From Cytophagales bacterium (lineage in GTDB: Bacteria > Bacteroidota > Bacteroidia > Cytophagales > Thermoflexibacteraceae), in the NCBI GenBank assembly GCA_004294445.1, contig REAZ01000013.1, forward strand, positions 47,686 through 111,685: a stretch of 64,000 bases of DNA, in the 5' to 3' direction. The notes beneath the pieces are model-generated. The model did not search any database and was not told the DNA's origin. It saw only the letters and a program-made list of their open reading frames with translations. Numbering within the stretch: position 1 is the first letter of the stretch; every line of letters starts with the position of its first letter. This document shows positions 19,501 through 27,895 of this stretch, piece after piece. Position numbers and translations under genes: made by a program.

Positions 19501-19645
19501 CTTCGGTTTTAGGAATAGCTACTGCCAAAGGCATTTCTCGGTAGGCAGAAGCGTCCGTAGCGTAAAGGGTACGCATAACGGTATCGTAGTGAAAATCGCC
19601 TTGCAAGGTAGCGGCAAGAGCTTGAAGTTTGTCAGTATGTATCAT
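16556..19645 (-). CDS. FAD-linked oxidase/dehydrogenase fused to Fe-S and CCG domains (GlcD/Dld-like)
   Basis: 1029 aa from ATG at 19645; the frame opens 12 bp earlier at a TTG. Order of parts: FAD_binding_4 (about 35-250; IPRTAGTSLAGQVVG and GMVGNNSCGSN), FAD-oxidase C domain (to ~550, with SGEHGDGRLRGEY), two cysteine clusters for 4Fe-4S (CNGSGDC..CPSY and CLSCKGCKSECPS), and a C-terminal CCG region (HGHCHQKS, SGCCGMAGSFGYEEEH). Such proteins oxidise 2-hydroxyacids such as D-lactate or glycolate and pass electrons to quinone or cytochromes. Three stretches look inserted relative to the domain pattern, each a palindromic or tandem repeat kept in frame (17295-17428, 17774-17812, 19061-19108). 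It converges with the thioredoxin-like gene. Confidence 0.9.
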   Translation of the reverse strand: MIHTDKLQALAATLQGDFHYDTVMRTLYATDASAYREMPLAVAIPKTEEDIKKLILFAKANKTSLIPRTAGTSLAGQVVGNGIVVDVSKNFTKILEINVEEKWVRVQAGVVRDELNMFLKNYGLFFGPETSTANRAMIGGMVGNNSCGSNSVVYRSTREHLLEVRGFLSDGSEAIFNNLPHPLPPPHWGGDKGVGLESYIYQKIHEILSNPENQSEIRKEFPKPSIERRNTGYALDVLLDSEPFTQNGVPFNMCKLIAGSEGTLLFITEIKLNVVPLPPKEKGLLCVHFNSIDESLRANLIALKYQPTASELIDHYVFECVENNIEQKQNSFFVKGKPKAVLAVEISKNTQEEVIKIAEQIENEMKANGFGYHFPLLLNEDVKKVWNLRKAGLGLLSNMAGDAKPVAVIEDTAVDVNDLPDYIREFNEILAKHNLYCVHYAHAGSGEIHLRPILDLKTEEGNRLFKTIADEIAKLVKKYKGSLSGEHGDGRLRGEYIKFMVGEKNYELLKQVKQAFDPDNIFNPNKIVDTPPMNTSLRYMPNQGTPQFKTVLDFSSTLGILREAEQCNGSGDCRKTELTGGTMCPSYMATRSEKETTRARANILREALSGKFRPVRFSKPDRSELQARFNSEEVKEVMDLCLSCKGCKSECPSNVDVGKLKAEFTHQYYQMNGVPFRTQLIGNFTKLTSLAALFPSIYNLVFTTHFTASLAKSVMGFAQKRSIPLLEKETLRSWYKKRKVVSVFTDNGSSASNSFIGYNTNKGVVVVREDSDNNSTTNNQQPTTHHSKKVYLFCDEFTNYNDVSMGKKAIQLLEKLGYEVEIPLHLESGRTYLSKGLLNEAKSIAIRNVDLLKNLVTEETPLVGLEPSAILTFRDEYIDLVHDYQKDDARKLAKNALLIDEFLAKEIDKGNIKKEQFTDEKKLIKLHGHCHQKSLASLTPTKKVLSLPANYTVHLIPSGCCGMAGSFGYEEEHYEVSMKIGELVLFPTVRKQSEDVIITANGTSCRHQIKDGTGKQALHLVEVLWDAVR
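17295..17322 (-). repeat. GTTGTTG heptanucleotide array (4 copies) inside the FAD/Fe-S gene
   Basis: Four perfect GTTGTTG units on the plus strand, directly followed by the palindrome at 17323-17354. The protein shows NNQQPTTHH at this place. Seven is not a multiple of three, so a change in copy number would shift the frame. Confidence 0.85.
17323..17354. repeat. Palindrome inside the FAD/Fe-S gene
   Basis: Perfect 14-bp arms (AGTTGTTGTCCGAG / CTCGGACAACAACT) around TCCT. It encodes part of a VVVREDSDNNS stretch with no domain signature. Confidence 0.85.
17405..17428. repeat. Second palindrome inside the FAD/Fe-S gene
   Basis: Perfect 10-bp arms (GTTGTCAGTG / CACTGACAAC) around AAGA, 50 bp from the previous palindrome and part of the same apparent insert. 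Confidence 0.8.
17774..17812. repeat. In-frame 39-bp palindrome inside the FAD/Fe-S gene
   Basis: Perfect 17-bp arms starting TTCAGACCTGTCAGG around a 5-base loop. The element is exactly 13 codons and is read as FRPVRFSKPDRSE, just before the second Fe-S cysteine cluster. Confidence 0.9.
19061..19108. repeat. In-frame GC-rich nested palindrome inside the FAD/Fe-S gene
   Basis: Nested arms: CCCCACCCC with GGGGTGGGG (outer) and CCCCTCCCC with GGGGAGGGG (inner). 48 bp, or 16 codons, read as PHPLPPPHWGGDKGVG within the FAD domain. Related copies lie at 20060-20116 and 29924-29990. Confidence 0.85.
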
Positions 19646-20193
19646 TATTTTTCGCAATTTTCTGCAAATATAGGTTAATTTCTGCGTTTAATCATTAGAT
19701 TTCTGTTTTCAAAATTCAAGAAAAGAAAATTTTAGAGGGGCTGGGACAACAGTTGTGCCTTTGCCAAAACTCATTTTGAATTTTGGCTTATTTTATGTAG
19801 TTTTATCTAAAAGTAGAGAAATAACACAGTAAAGTATATTACCTCATAAGAAGATGAGGGAATAGATTTTACTGATTTGCTTTTTGAGGAAGAACGCTTA
19901 TTAATTGTGAAATAATTGGTAAAAGTTGTACACTAAATCCTCTTTTTAGGCAGTTACTGAATAATAACATAATTTTATTAATTTTGTTATTGTATTAAGT
20001 ATATCAACTTTTTCAAACGTTCTTTTGCCCCTATCTAAATCTTTCCGTAGCGACGGTCGCCCCTCTGGGGAAAGACTTACTCCCTTCTCCTATGGGGAAG
20101 GGCTGGGGGTGGGGCGGTTATTTTTGTTTTATTACTTATGAATTACAGAAGCTGAGTATATATTGAATATTAAAATGATTACAGGAAAATATT
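19646..20193. other. Intergenic region between divergent genes, with repeats
   Basis: 548 bp with no convincing ORF between the FAD/Fe-S gene and the beta-helix gene. It holds an imperfect hairpin (19827-19874: CAGTAAA/TTTACTG, TATT/AATA and CCTCAT/ATGAGG pairs) and a GC-rich repeat at 20060-20116. Both promoters should lie here, but I could not place a convincing -7/-33 pair. Confidence 0.6.
20060..20116. repeat. Intergenic copy of the GC-rich palindromic repeat
   Basis: Contains CCCTTCTCC and GGGGAAGGGCTGGGGGTGGGG-type blocks (split here as GGGGAAGGGC and TGGGGGTGGGG). The right arm aligns with the one in the FAD/Fe-S gene (GGGGAGGGGGCA then GGGGGTGGGG). Confidence 0.65.
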
Positions 20194-23100
20194 ATGAAGC
20201 ATAAAACCATCTTTTTTTTATTATTGTTAATGACGTTAAGCAGATTAGCATTTGGGCAGCTATTTATGCAAAATTTTAGCAGTTCTACTGACCTCGCATC
20301 TGGAAGTTCTCCGTATATTAGCCCCAATGCTGCCCCCGCTACCCCACAAACAGGGCAGTTTACTTGGCTAAATACCACAGCAAGCACCTCCGTAGATATT
20401 AATGCAGGTATGTTGCGGTTTCAAAGAGGAAATAACGGCGGTGGCTACTTAGGTAGGAATACTAGTCTCTCTAACCCAACTTCACTCATTATTAGTTTTG
20501 ATATTAGTGTTAGCAATACTTCGGGAGCCAGCACTACTACGGCGGCATCATTAAGAATCGGAGATAGCTTTAATAATAATAATTCATCTGAGCCAAATAC
20601 GTCTGTTTATGCTCGCTTAGGTATTAATATTTTGGCAACAAGCGGAGAGTTTCAAGTCAGAGATATTGGTGCATCGGCTAATTCGGCTACTTTTTCAGGG
20701 CAACAAAAAGTAATCATGATTCTCAATAAAACAGGGGCTGCACTTAACTACGCTGCCCCTAATGGTACGCTCTCTACTGTAGCAAATAATAAGATGGACG
20801 TATGGGTAGGGGCTATTAGTGCTTTTGATGAAATAGATGTACTGACTACTACAGTAAATATGAACCATTTTAAATTTATCTATGACGATAGGGACAACTC
20901 AAGCATTTCTCTCGACAATTTCTATATTAATACCGTAGGCGGTGCATTAAGTTCAGGCAACTACACGCTTGGCACGAACGGCGATTTTCAGAGCATTACC
21001 AATGCGGGAGGCGTGTTTAATGTACTTAATAATTTGGGAAGTGTAGCTACAGGCGGATACAATTTCCAAGTTGCGGCTGACCTCACTGCCGAAACAGGTG
21101 TAAATCCACTCAACCAAATCAGTGGCATGAGTAGCGGCAATCTGGTCAGAATAACGGCTGCCAGCAATAGCAGAGTTATTTCAGGTTCTGTTTCAGGCTC
21201 AGTAACTTCGCTTATTAACTTCAATGGAGCAGATTTTGTGAGCATAGATGGCGGAAATGGTGGAACGATAACAGGGGCGAATAGAATGACGATTACAAAC
21301 GTAACTAATACGGGGCAACTGATACAATTTGTTAATGATGCCCAAAATCATACGATAACAGACTGTATTTTGAGTGGTAGGGGCAATAGTAACAACGGAC
21401 TTGTTTTTATTGCAGGAACAACAGGGCTGAATGGCAATGACAATATTACTATCCAGAAATGTATTATTCAGAGAAGTAATGCCGCCCTACGTAGGGGAGT
21501 TGTTTGTACGGGGCTGAGTGCAGCTATCACCAATGATAACATTACCATCCAAAATAACGACCTCATAGATATTCATGAAGCAGGCAACAATAATATCATG
21601 TATGCTGTTTTTACAAATGCTACCAACCTAAAAGTCAATAGTAATAATTTTTACCAAACTGCAAATATTCTCAATACTGCAACGGGGGCTACTTATGCAC
21701 TTTTTATACAGATAGGGACAAACTGCACAGGCGTAGAGATTAAAGACAATAACATGGGAGGGCAGGCAGCAAATTGCGGAGGAAGTCCCTATGTTTTTAA
21801 TGCAATTACGGGCGGAATAACAGAAAACCCAATCAGATTATACGGCATTCGCCTTAGAGATACCTCTATTAACAATGTAAGCATAGAAAATAACACCATA
21901 GCCAATATTTCTATGGCATTCCGCAGAGTTACAGGGACAAGTGCCAATGAAAGTTCTTTTCGTGCTATTTATGTTACAAGTGGTACGAATCTTAGCATAA
22001 AAAATAATACTATAGGTTCGCTCACTACGAATTCCCTTAGTTTTTCCAACATTGCCGATGCCACTGTCGAAGCTATCCCGATAGACTTCATACACTACAA
22101 CACAGCAGGAGCAAACTGTGCCATAGAAGGCAACAAACTTGGCGGGGCAGCTTGCAACCTGACCGCCACCAACACCTCGCTGGGTTTTGCTATCAGTGGT
22201 ATTATTGCCACCAACAGTACAGCAGGGCTATCCGTAAAAAGCAACACCATTGGCGGAACAAACGCAAATAGCATAAACGTAAACTATGCAGTTACAAACT
22301 TGGCAAGTACCAACAGCATTGTAGGGATTATTACTAATTCTACAGGCCTCAACTCGCTTACCATAGATGGGAATACTTTGCAGAATTTTACTTGCAATTC
22401 CACAAGTACCGCCACAGCCGTCAGAGGAATTTATCAGACAGGAAGTGCAAGCACTGAAATAAAAAATAACATAATTAGCAACTTTACCAGCCTAAGCACT
22501 GCTCCGCCCACACCCGCAGGAACAGGAGATTTGGTAGCAGTAAGCGGAATTAGCATCAATTCAAGTACCAATACCAGCATAAAATCTAACACAATTCATA
22601 CCCTAATAAGTAGCCAAGCGGCATCTACAGGGACAACCGTAGCAGGAATGTTATTAACAGGAAGTGTAAATGGCAAAATTGAAATAAATCAGATTTACAA
22701 CCTTCGGAATACTTCGGCGGGAACAACCCCTGCGGCAGCAGGTATTATTACACGCGATTTGGGTAGTATGTCTATTATAAACAATATGATAAGTTTGGGT
22801 TTGAATACAGACGGTACGCCAAATGTGGGAGACGCTATGTATATTGGTCTATGGAATAATTTTAATGATTTAACTAAAATTACTTTTATCTATAATTCGA
22901 TAGCCATTTCAGGAAGCATTACCAATGGCACGAAAAATAGTTATGGTCTTTTGAGAGGAGATAATGCTGGCACATCTATAAGCACGCCCGTAGAAGTGAT
23001 TAACAATTTATTTTATAACGAAAGACAAGAATTGGGCGCAGGTAGCAAGCACTTTGCTATAGGCAACCAAGTTACTTGCAATAATTGGGGTGGCGGCTGT

Positions 23101-25410
23101 TCGGGAATAGCCTCGCCTTGCACCCCCACGTCAGGAGGGGCGTTCCTGCCAAATTACAACGCATTCTACTCTGCAAATGCCAGCACAATCGGCGAGTGGT
23201 TAGGGGCAAGCCAAACCTTTGCAAATTGGCAAACAGCTACGCAAGCAGATGACAAATCTACTGTTTTAGCTGCATCTATGACTTTTACAGACCTCAAAAC
23301 AGGTAACTTGCATATTCCCAATACGGAGTTTCGCCTCAATGCGATTGCACTGCCTTTGTACCTAAGCCCTACGATTATTCTGACGGACTATGACGGTGAT
23401 TTTAGGCGAGGGGCTGACATAGGGGCTGATGAAGTGGAAAATACGGTTACTTTCACAGGAGTAACTGACGACTGGAATAATATGAGCAACTGGACTCCCA
23501 ATATTGTGCCTACTTGTGCGGATATTGCGGTTGTGCCTACGGGCAAAAGCATCAAAATTTACGCAAGCACAGTGGCGCAGTGCTACAAACTCCTTATCCA
23601 GAGCGGTGGGCAACTCACCCTCGAAAATAATACTTCTGTGCTGGAGCAATGCTGGCTCAATGGCTCCGTTTCGGGCTTCTCCCACAACGGAGATGTAGCC
23701 ATCAATGCATCGGGAACACTCACCATGAATGACGGCAAATTGCGAGTCGCGGGAAATTTGGTTCAAAATGGCAACTTTGAAAAAGGCACAGGCACTACCG
23801 AGCTAAACTTCGACCTCCCCACAGGAAATATTTGCATCACCAACCATATCAAATCCTATAATGTAGGGCTGAACACCTCAGACATTAACAGCTCTCTACT
23901 TACCAATTTCCATAATCTGACCATCTTAAATTCAGGTCAAACTACTATTGCTAAAGATGTAACGGTGGGTGATGCCACTACCAAATTGGGTGTTTTTGAT
24001 ATTACGGACGGTAGCACCTTCATAGTTAATGGGAACAAACTCACCTTAGAAAGTACATTGGCAGAACGTACAGGAACTATCACAGGCTCAACCACATCTA
24101 AGCTGCATATTTTAGGCAAAGGAGATTTGATTGGTACGCTAAAATTTACCTCTGGCGGTACGGAAGACTTCCAAGAAGTAGTGATGAACCGCATTGATGA
24201 CGGTGCAGTAAAAGGACTTGCCGCACTTGGCAATGCAAGTTTGCAAATCAATGATTTTTTAGACCTGACCGCAGGCATACTAAAAACGGGAACTATTGCT
24301 GATTGCTCTTCGGGCGGGGCTGCGAATTTGGAAATAAGTATTACAAACAATAATCTATCAAATTCTGTAAAAAATTATAATGCTGCGGGTTATGCAAGCA
24401 CAGGCGGTTGGGTATGGGGAAATTTGCGCCGAGCTATCACAGGCACAGGACTTTATAGCTTCCCCGTAGGCGATGGGACTCGATACCAACTTTTCAACTT
24501 AGATATTAAAAATACTCTCGTAGGCACAAGCAACATTGTAGGGTACTTCAATCAGTGCGATGCCCCAAATGGTACATGGACAGCTAATGACGTAAGAGGT
24601 AGCGTTACTTTTGTTTATAATAACGTTTGCATAGGCGGCTATTGGCGAATGACCCCCGATAATTCACCAAGCGGTTTATACGATGCAGAAATTTTCCCTG
24701 TCAATATTTTGTGCAGCCACCCCGCTAAAACGATTGGAAAAAGTGCAGAGGGAGCAGGCGTATATGCGTTTGGAGGTAGTACCCACGTAAGCGATACAAA
24801 ACGAACAGGTTACACATCTTTTTCTGATTTCTCACTCATCACTACCAACGTCTTTTTGCCCGTAGAAGTAATCTCTTTTACAGCCACTACCCAAAAAAGT
24901 AATGCCCTCATTAGTTGGGAAACAATTCGGGAAAAAGATAATGACTATTTTGAAATACAAAAAAGTATAGATGGCAAAAATTTTATGACCATAGGAATAG
25001 TAAGAGGCAACGGCACTTCTGTAAGTAAACATAGCTATCAGTTTATAGATAGCGAACCTCACAAAGGAGTAAACTATTACCGACTCAAGCAAATTGATTT
25101 AGATGGGAAGATAAATTATTCCCGAATGATTAGCCTCTATTTTGATAATGGGGGAGAAATATTTTCTATAGCACCAAATCCCACTAACCAACTCAACATC
25201 AATATTACGATTTCTGCTAAAATAGGAAATGAACTCAATATCAAAGTTATAGATGGATTGGGAAGGAGTATTTTTGCCGAAAATCACGTATATCAGGCGC
25301 AAGTTATTCCGCTAAAATCTAATGAAACGGTTGCCAAAGGAATCTATTTTGTTGTTGTTCATAACCTTACAACGGGCAAGGTGCATACCAAGAAGTTAAT
25401 AATAGAGTAA
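20194..25410 (+). CDS. Giant T9SS-secreted parallel beta-helix protein
   Basis: 1738 aa. Signal peptide cut near AFGQ (residue 23). Residues ~25-250 resemble a lectin- or laminin-like beta-sandwich. About 270-1000 is a long series of short asparagine-rich repeats (NNTI, NNII, ISNN) typical of right-handed parallel beta-helices. After residue ~1550 comes VEVISFTATTQKSNALISW, a fibronectin-like segment common before T9SS tails, and the last ~80 residues (IAPNPTNQLNINI to KKLIIE) form a type A C-terminal sorting domain. It should therefore be exported by the T9SS and attached to or released from the surface. No catalytic residues can be assigned; adhesion or polysaccharide binding is inference. 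Confidence 0.85.
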   Translation: MKHKTIFFLLLLMTLSRLAFGQLFMQNFSSSTDLASGSSPYISPNAAPATPQTGQFTWLNTTASTSVDINAGMLRFQRGNNGGGYLGRNTSLSNPTSLIISFDISVSNTSGASTTTAASLRIGDSFNNNNSSEPNTSVYARLGINILATSGEFQVRDIGASANSATFSGQQKVIMILNKTGAALNYAAPNGTLSTVANNKMDVWVGAISAFDEIDVLTTTVNMNHFKFIYDDRDNSSISLDNFYINTVGGALSSGNYTLGTNGDFQSITNAGGVFNVLNNLGSVATGGYNFQVAADLTAETGVNPLNQISGMSSGNLVRITAASNSRVISGSVSGSVTSLINFNGADFVSIDGGNGGTITGANRMTITNVTNTGQLIQFVNDAQNHTITDCILSGRGNSNNGLVFIAGTTGLNGNDNITIQKCIIQRSNAALRRGVVCTGLSAAITNDNITIQNNDLIDIHEAGNNNIMYAVFTNATNLKVNSNNFYQTANILNTATGATYALFIQIGTNCTGVEIKDNNMGGQAANCGGSPYVFNAITGGITENPIRLYGIRLRDTSINNVSIENNTIANISMAFRRVTGTSANESSFRAIYVTSGTNLSIKNNTIGSLTTNSLSFSNIADATVEAIPIDFIHYNTAGANCAIEGNKLGGAACNLTATNTSLGFAISGIIATNSTAGLSVKSNTIGGTNANSINVNYAVTNLASTNSIVGIITNSTGLNSLTIDGNTLQNFTCNSTSTATAVRGIYQTGSASTEIKNNIISNFTSLSTAPPTPAGTGDLVAVSGISINSSTNTSIKSNTIHTLISSQAASTGTTVAGMLLTGSVNGKIEINQIYNLRNTSAGTTPAAAGIITRDLGSMSIINNMISLGLNTDGTPNVGDAMYIGLWNNFNDLTKITFIYNSIAISGSITNGTKNSYGLLRGDNAGTSISTPVEVINNLFYNERQELGAGSKHFAIGNQVTCNNWGGGCSGIASPCTPTSGGAFLPNYNAFYSANASTIGEWLGASQTFANWQTATQADDKSTVLAASMTFTDLKTGNLHIPNTEFRLNAIALPLYLSPTIILTDYDGDFRRGADIGADEVENTVTFTGVTDDWNNMSNWTPNIVPTCADIAVVPTGKSIKIYASTVAQCYKLLIQSGGQLTLENNTSVLEQCWLNGSVSGFSHNGDVAINASGTLTMNDGKLRVAGNLVQNGNFEKGTGTTELNFDLPTGNICITNHIKSYNVGLNTSDINSSLLTNFHNLTILNSGQTTIAKDVTVGDATTKLGVFDITDGSTFIVNGNKLTLESTLAERTGTITGSTTSKLHILGKGDLIGTLKFTSGGTEDFQEVVMNRIDDGAVKGLAALGNASLQINDFLDLTAGILKTGTIADCSSGGAANLEISITNNNLSNSVKNYNAAGYASTGGWVWGNLRRAITGTGLYSFPVGDGTRYQLFNLDIKNTLVGTSNIVGYFNQCDAPNGTWTANDVRGSVTFVYNNVCIGGYWRMTPDNSPSGLYDAEIFPVNILCSHPAKTIGKSAEGAGVYAFGGSTHVSDTKRTGYTSFSDFSLITTNVFLPVEVISFTATTQKSNALISWETIREKDNDYFEIQKSIDGKNFMTIGIVRGNGTSVSKHSYQFIDSEPHKGVNYYRLKQIDLDGKINYSRMISLYFDNGGEIFSIAPNPTNQLNINITISAKIGNELNIKVIDGLGRSIFAENHVYQAQVIPLKSNETVAKGIYFVVVHNLTTGKVHTKKLIIE

Positions 25411-25452
25411 ACTTTAGAAGACCTTAATAGAGTCTTCGCAAATTAAATTTTG

Positions 25453-25461
25453 TATCTTTGC
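25453..25461 (+). promoter_or_regulatory. Putative -7 box of kdsA
   Basis: TATCTTTGC matches the Bacteroidota -7 consensus TAnnTTTGC and lies 26 bases before the ATG. No good -33 TTTG is visible at the usual distance. Confidence 0.5.
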
Positions 25462-25486
25462 GAAATTTTGTATTAAAAATAAAACA

Positions 25487-26323
25487 ATGGAAAAGAAAAT
25501 AGTAAAAGTTGGGGACATTGCTTGCGGTGCAGATGAATTGTTCCTGATTTCAGGTCCTTGCGTAATAGAAGACGAAAAAACCATGCTACAAACAGCAGAA
25601 AAACTCAAAGAGGTTTCTGAACGCATGAATATAAAAATTATTTATAAATCGTCTTTCATGAAGGACAATCGTAGCTCGGTAGATTTTTATATGGGACCAG
25701 GGCTTACAAAAGGCTTAGAAGTATTAGCTCGAATTAAGCGTGAGTTTGGTTTTTCGGTGCTTTCCGATATTCATTATCCCTCGCAGGTAAGTGAGGCGGC
25801 AGAAGTGCTTGATGTTATTCAGATTCCTGCCTACTTGTGTATGCAAACTACGCTCGTAGTAGAGGCAGCCAAATCGGGCAAAGTTATAAATATCAAACAT
25901 GGTCAGTTTCTTGCTCCCGAAAACATGGGGAAACCTGCTCAGAAATGTGTAGATAGCGGCAATGACCAAATCATCTTGACAGAAAGAGGCTATACTTTTG
26001 GCTATAATGACCTCATAGTTGACCCGCGTAGCTTTTACCACATGAACCAGACAGGCTATCCCGTAGTTTTTGATATTACACACTCTATCCGCAAGTACGG
26101 CATCCCAAGTGCTGATAAAAAGGGCGGAGCAAGGGAGTTTTTACCTGTGCTTTCTCGTGCTGCTGTAGCAGCAGGTGTAGATGGAATTTTCATAGAAACT
26201 CACCCAGAGCCTGCGCGTGCTTTGTGCGATGCAGCAAGTCAGCTATGTGTGTATGATTTAGAGGAGTTTTTGAAGCCACTCATCGAGCTGCACAATATCG
26301 AGGTGAGCTACCGAGGTAAATAA
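25487..26323 (+). CDS. kdsA: 3-deoxy-8-phosphooctulonate (KDO-8-P) synthase
   Basis: 278 aa, full length. It condenses phosphoenolpyruvate with arabinose 5-phosphate to KDO-8-phosphate in the cytoplasm, for the lipopolysaccharide core. Family blocks visible: SGPCVIEDE (22-30), YKSSFMKDNRSS (53-64), KHGQFLAPENM near 137, FDITHSIRKYG near 190 and FIETHPEPARALCD near 230. The gene has its own likely promoter and is followed by a very strong hairpin, so it is probably monocistronic. Confidence 0.96.
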   Translation: MEKKIVKVGDIACGADELFLISGPCVIEDEKTMLQTAEKLKEVSERMNIKIIYKSSFMKDNRSSVDFYMGPGLTKGLEVLARIKREFGFSVLSDIHYPSQVSEAAEVLDVIQIPAYLCMQTTLVVEAAKSGKVINIKHGQFLAPENMGKPAQKCVDSGNDQIILTERGYTFGYNDLIVDPRSFYHMNQTGYPVVFDITHSIRKYGIPSADKKGGAREFLPVLSRAAVAAGVDGIFIETHPEPARALCDAASQLCVYDLEEFLKPLIELHNIEVSYRGK

Positions 26324-26337
26324 ATCTGAAAAATGTA

Positions 26338-26383
26338 GTATTCAAAGAAGTAATCTTTTCCGAAAGATTACTTCTTTGAATAC
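26338..26383. terminator. 21-bp perfect hairpin after kdsA
   Basis: Arms 26338-26358 and 26363-26383 are perfectly complementary around the tetraloop TCCG. No T run follows, so it may be a stabilising hairpin or a palindromic repeat rather than a classic terminator. Confidence 0.6.
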
Positions 26384-26449
26384 AGCCAATTAATTTGTAG
26401 TATATTTATTGCTACAAGTCAATTTTGTATCTAATATTTTAAAGAAAAA

Positions 26450-27304
26450 ATGAAAGAAAATCAAGAACAATGGACGGAAGTCATTAGCGGTGAGTACAAA
26501 TGGCTCAACTTCAAACTCAAAGAAGTTTGGCGTTATCGCGATTTGATTCGCTTATTTGTATGGCGGGATTTTGTAGCTGCCTACAAGCAAACACTTTTGG
26601 GCCCTCTTTGGCATTTCATCAATCCCTTTATCAGCACCATTTTATATACAGTTGTTTTTGGTGTCATTGCCAATATCAATATGGAGGGCATCCCTCCTTT
26701 CTTGTTCCAACTTGTGAGTGTTACCTGCTGGGGCTATTTTTCAAGATGTTTCAGCGTTACGCAAATTACTTTTTTGGGTAATGCCAATATTTTTGGGAAA
26801 GTGTATTTCCCACGTCTTACCGTACCTATTGCAGGAGTCATTTCTACCCTCATTCAGTTGGGCATTATGGTATCGCTCATGCTTATTGTATGGGTATATT
26901 ATTGGCTAATGGGTGTTAATCTACAAATGAGCATTATTGGCTTGCTTGCCTTGCCATTTTTGCTACTGATTGCGGCACTATTGGGCATGGGAATCGGGGC
27001 TATAGTAGCAGCACTCACTACTAAGTACAGAGACCTTTCTTATTTTGTTGGTTATGGAATTTCCTTGATGATGTATGGCTCTGCCGTAGTTTACCCTGTT
27101 TCTGCCATTCCTGCCGAGTACAAAATCTATGCACTCTACAATCCTCTTGCTCATATTTTAGAAGGATTTAGGTACGCTTTTTTGAGTGCTGGCTCGTTTG
27201 ATATTGGCTGGTTGCTCTATAGCGCGGGCGTTTCCACCTTTATTTTTCTTGTGGGGGTCATAGCCTTTAATATCACAGAGAAAGACTTTATAGATACAGT
27301 ATAG
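26450..27304 (+). CDS. ABC-2-type polysaccharide/O-antigen export permease
   Basis: 284 aa. An N-terminal cytoplasmic stretch (WTEVISGEYKWLNFKLKEVWRYRDL) precedes six hydrophobic segments; FVWRDFVAAYKQTLLGPLWHF near residues 40-60 (split here as FVWRDFVAAYK and QTLLGPLWHF) is the signature of Wzm/TagG-type permeases, as is YNPLAHILEGFRYAFL near 230. It would move lipid-linked polysaccharide across the inner membrane with an ATPase partner. No ATPase gene (wzt) is next to it: downstream is a bidirectional terminator and a convergent gene. The partner must be elsewhere. Confidence 0.9.
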   Translation: MKENQEQWTEVISGEYKWLNFKLKEVWRYRDLIRLFVWRDFVAAYKQTLLGPLWHFINPFISTILYTVVFGVIANINMEGIPPFLFQLVSVTCWGYFSRCFSVTQITFLGNANIFGKVYFPRLTVPIAGVISTLIQLGIMVSLMLIVWVYYWLMGVNLQMSIIGLLALPFLLLIAALLGMGIGAIVAALTTKYRDLSYFVGYGISLMMYGSAVVYPVSAIPAEYKIYALYNPLAHILEGFRYAFLSAGSFDIGWLLYSAGVSTFIFLVGVIAFNITEKDFIDTV

Positions 27305-27317
27305 AAGTCAAAAACAA

Positions 27318-27354
27318 ATAAGCCCATTAAATTTTTGAAATCTAATGGGCTTAT
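27318..27354. terminator. Bidirectional terminator
   Basis: 12-bp perfect arms (ATAAGCCCATTA / TAATGGGCTTAT) around a 13-base loop, between the convergent ABC permease and Hsp20-like genes. Confidence 0.85.
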
Positions 27355-27358
27355 CTGT

Positions 27359-27757
27359 TTAAAAATACTGAATGTCTATGTCTTTCTCAAAATTTTTCCC
27401 AAGCTGGTTAAACGGAGCAAATATCTTCAATGAATTGCCCTCGTAGCGCGCTTGTATGTTTTCTACATCAATAAAATTTGGGATAGGAAAAGTACGAAGC
27501 AAAGCTGGATTTGCAGTGCGTTCATCATCGCTATCTATATGGTTGGTAACTGATAGTGTAGTAACTACCATCAGTACATTGTTTTTTATCTTAAGATGAT
27601 AAGCGTCTGGACTAAGGCTTGGCATACTCACCTCCAGCAAATAGCCATCTTTTACTTCTTGCACTTTTTCTGTAAATGCACTAATTCCTCCGCCGACTAT
27701 GTTTGCTAAATTGGCAGTTTGGGCTATTTCTTTGAGTAATTGATGATTTATTTTCAT
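27359..27757 (-). CDS. Hsp20/alpha-crystallin-like protein
   Basis: 132 aa. After a short hydrophilic N-terminus with a glycine run (IVGGGISAF), it shows the beta-sandwich pattern of small heat-shock proteins: VQEVKDGYLLEVSMPSLSPD near residues 33-52 (a DGY..E..MPG-like strand pair), LKIKNNVLMVV, RTFPIPNFIDVENIQARYEGNSLKI (split as RTFPIPNFIDVE and ARYEGNSLKI) and a final KDIDI strand. The usual GVL motif is changed to NSL, and no IxI tail is evident, so this is a divergent member. A role in protein holding or folding is likely but not shown. Confidence 0.6.
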   Translation of the reverse strand: MKINHQLLKEIAQTANLANIVGGGISAFTEKVQEVKDGYLLEVSMPSLSPDAYHLKIKNNVLMVVTTLSVTNHIDSDDERTANPALLRTFPIPNFIDVENIQARYEGNSLKIFAPFNQLGKNFEKDIDIQYF

Positions 27758-27895
27758 GGTGATTGGTAGTTTTTAATTTCTTAGTGTTTAGATTTATCTT
27801 TTTCCAAACAAAACACCTACCATTTTTTTTATCGGTCATTTTGGCACTTAAAAGCAAGTATAGATAGCCTATGCTATGTCAAAATGTCGTAAATA

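Noticed and set aside
25487..27304. LPS/O-antigen biosynthesis operon formed by kdsA and the ABC permease
   Set aside because: A strong hairpin and 126 bp separate them, and no ATPase or glycosyltransferase adjoins. The topics are related but an operon is not shown.
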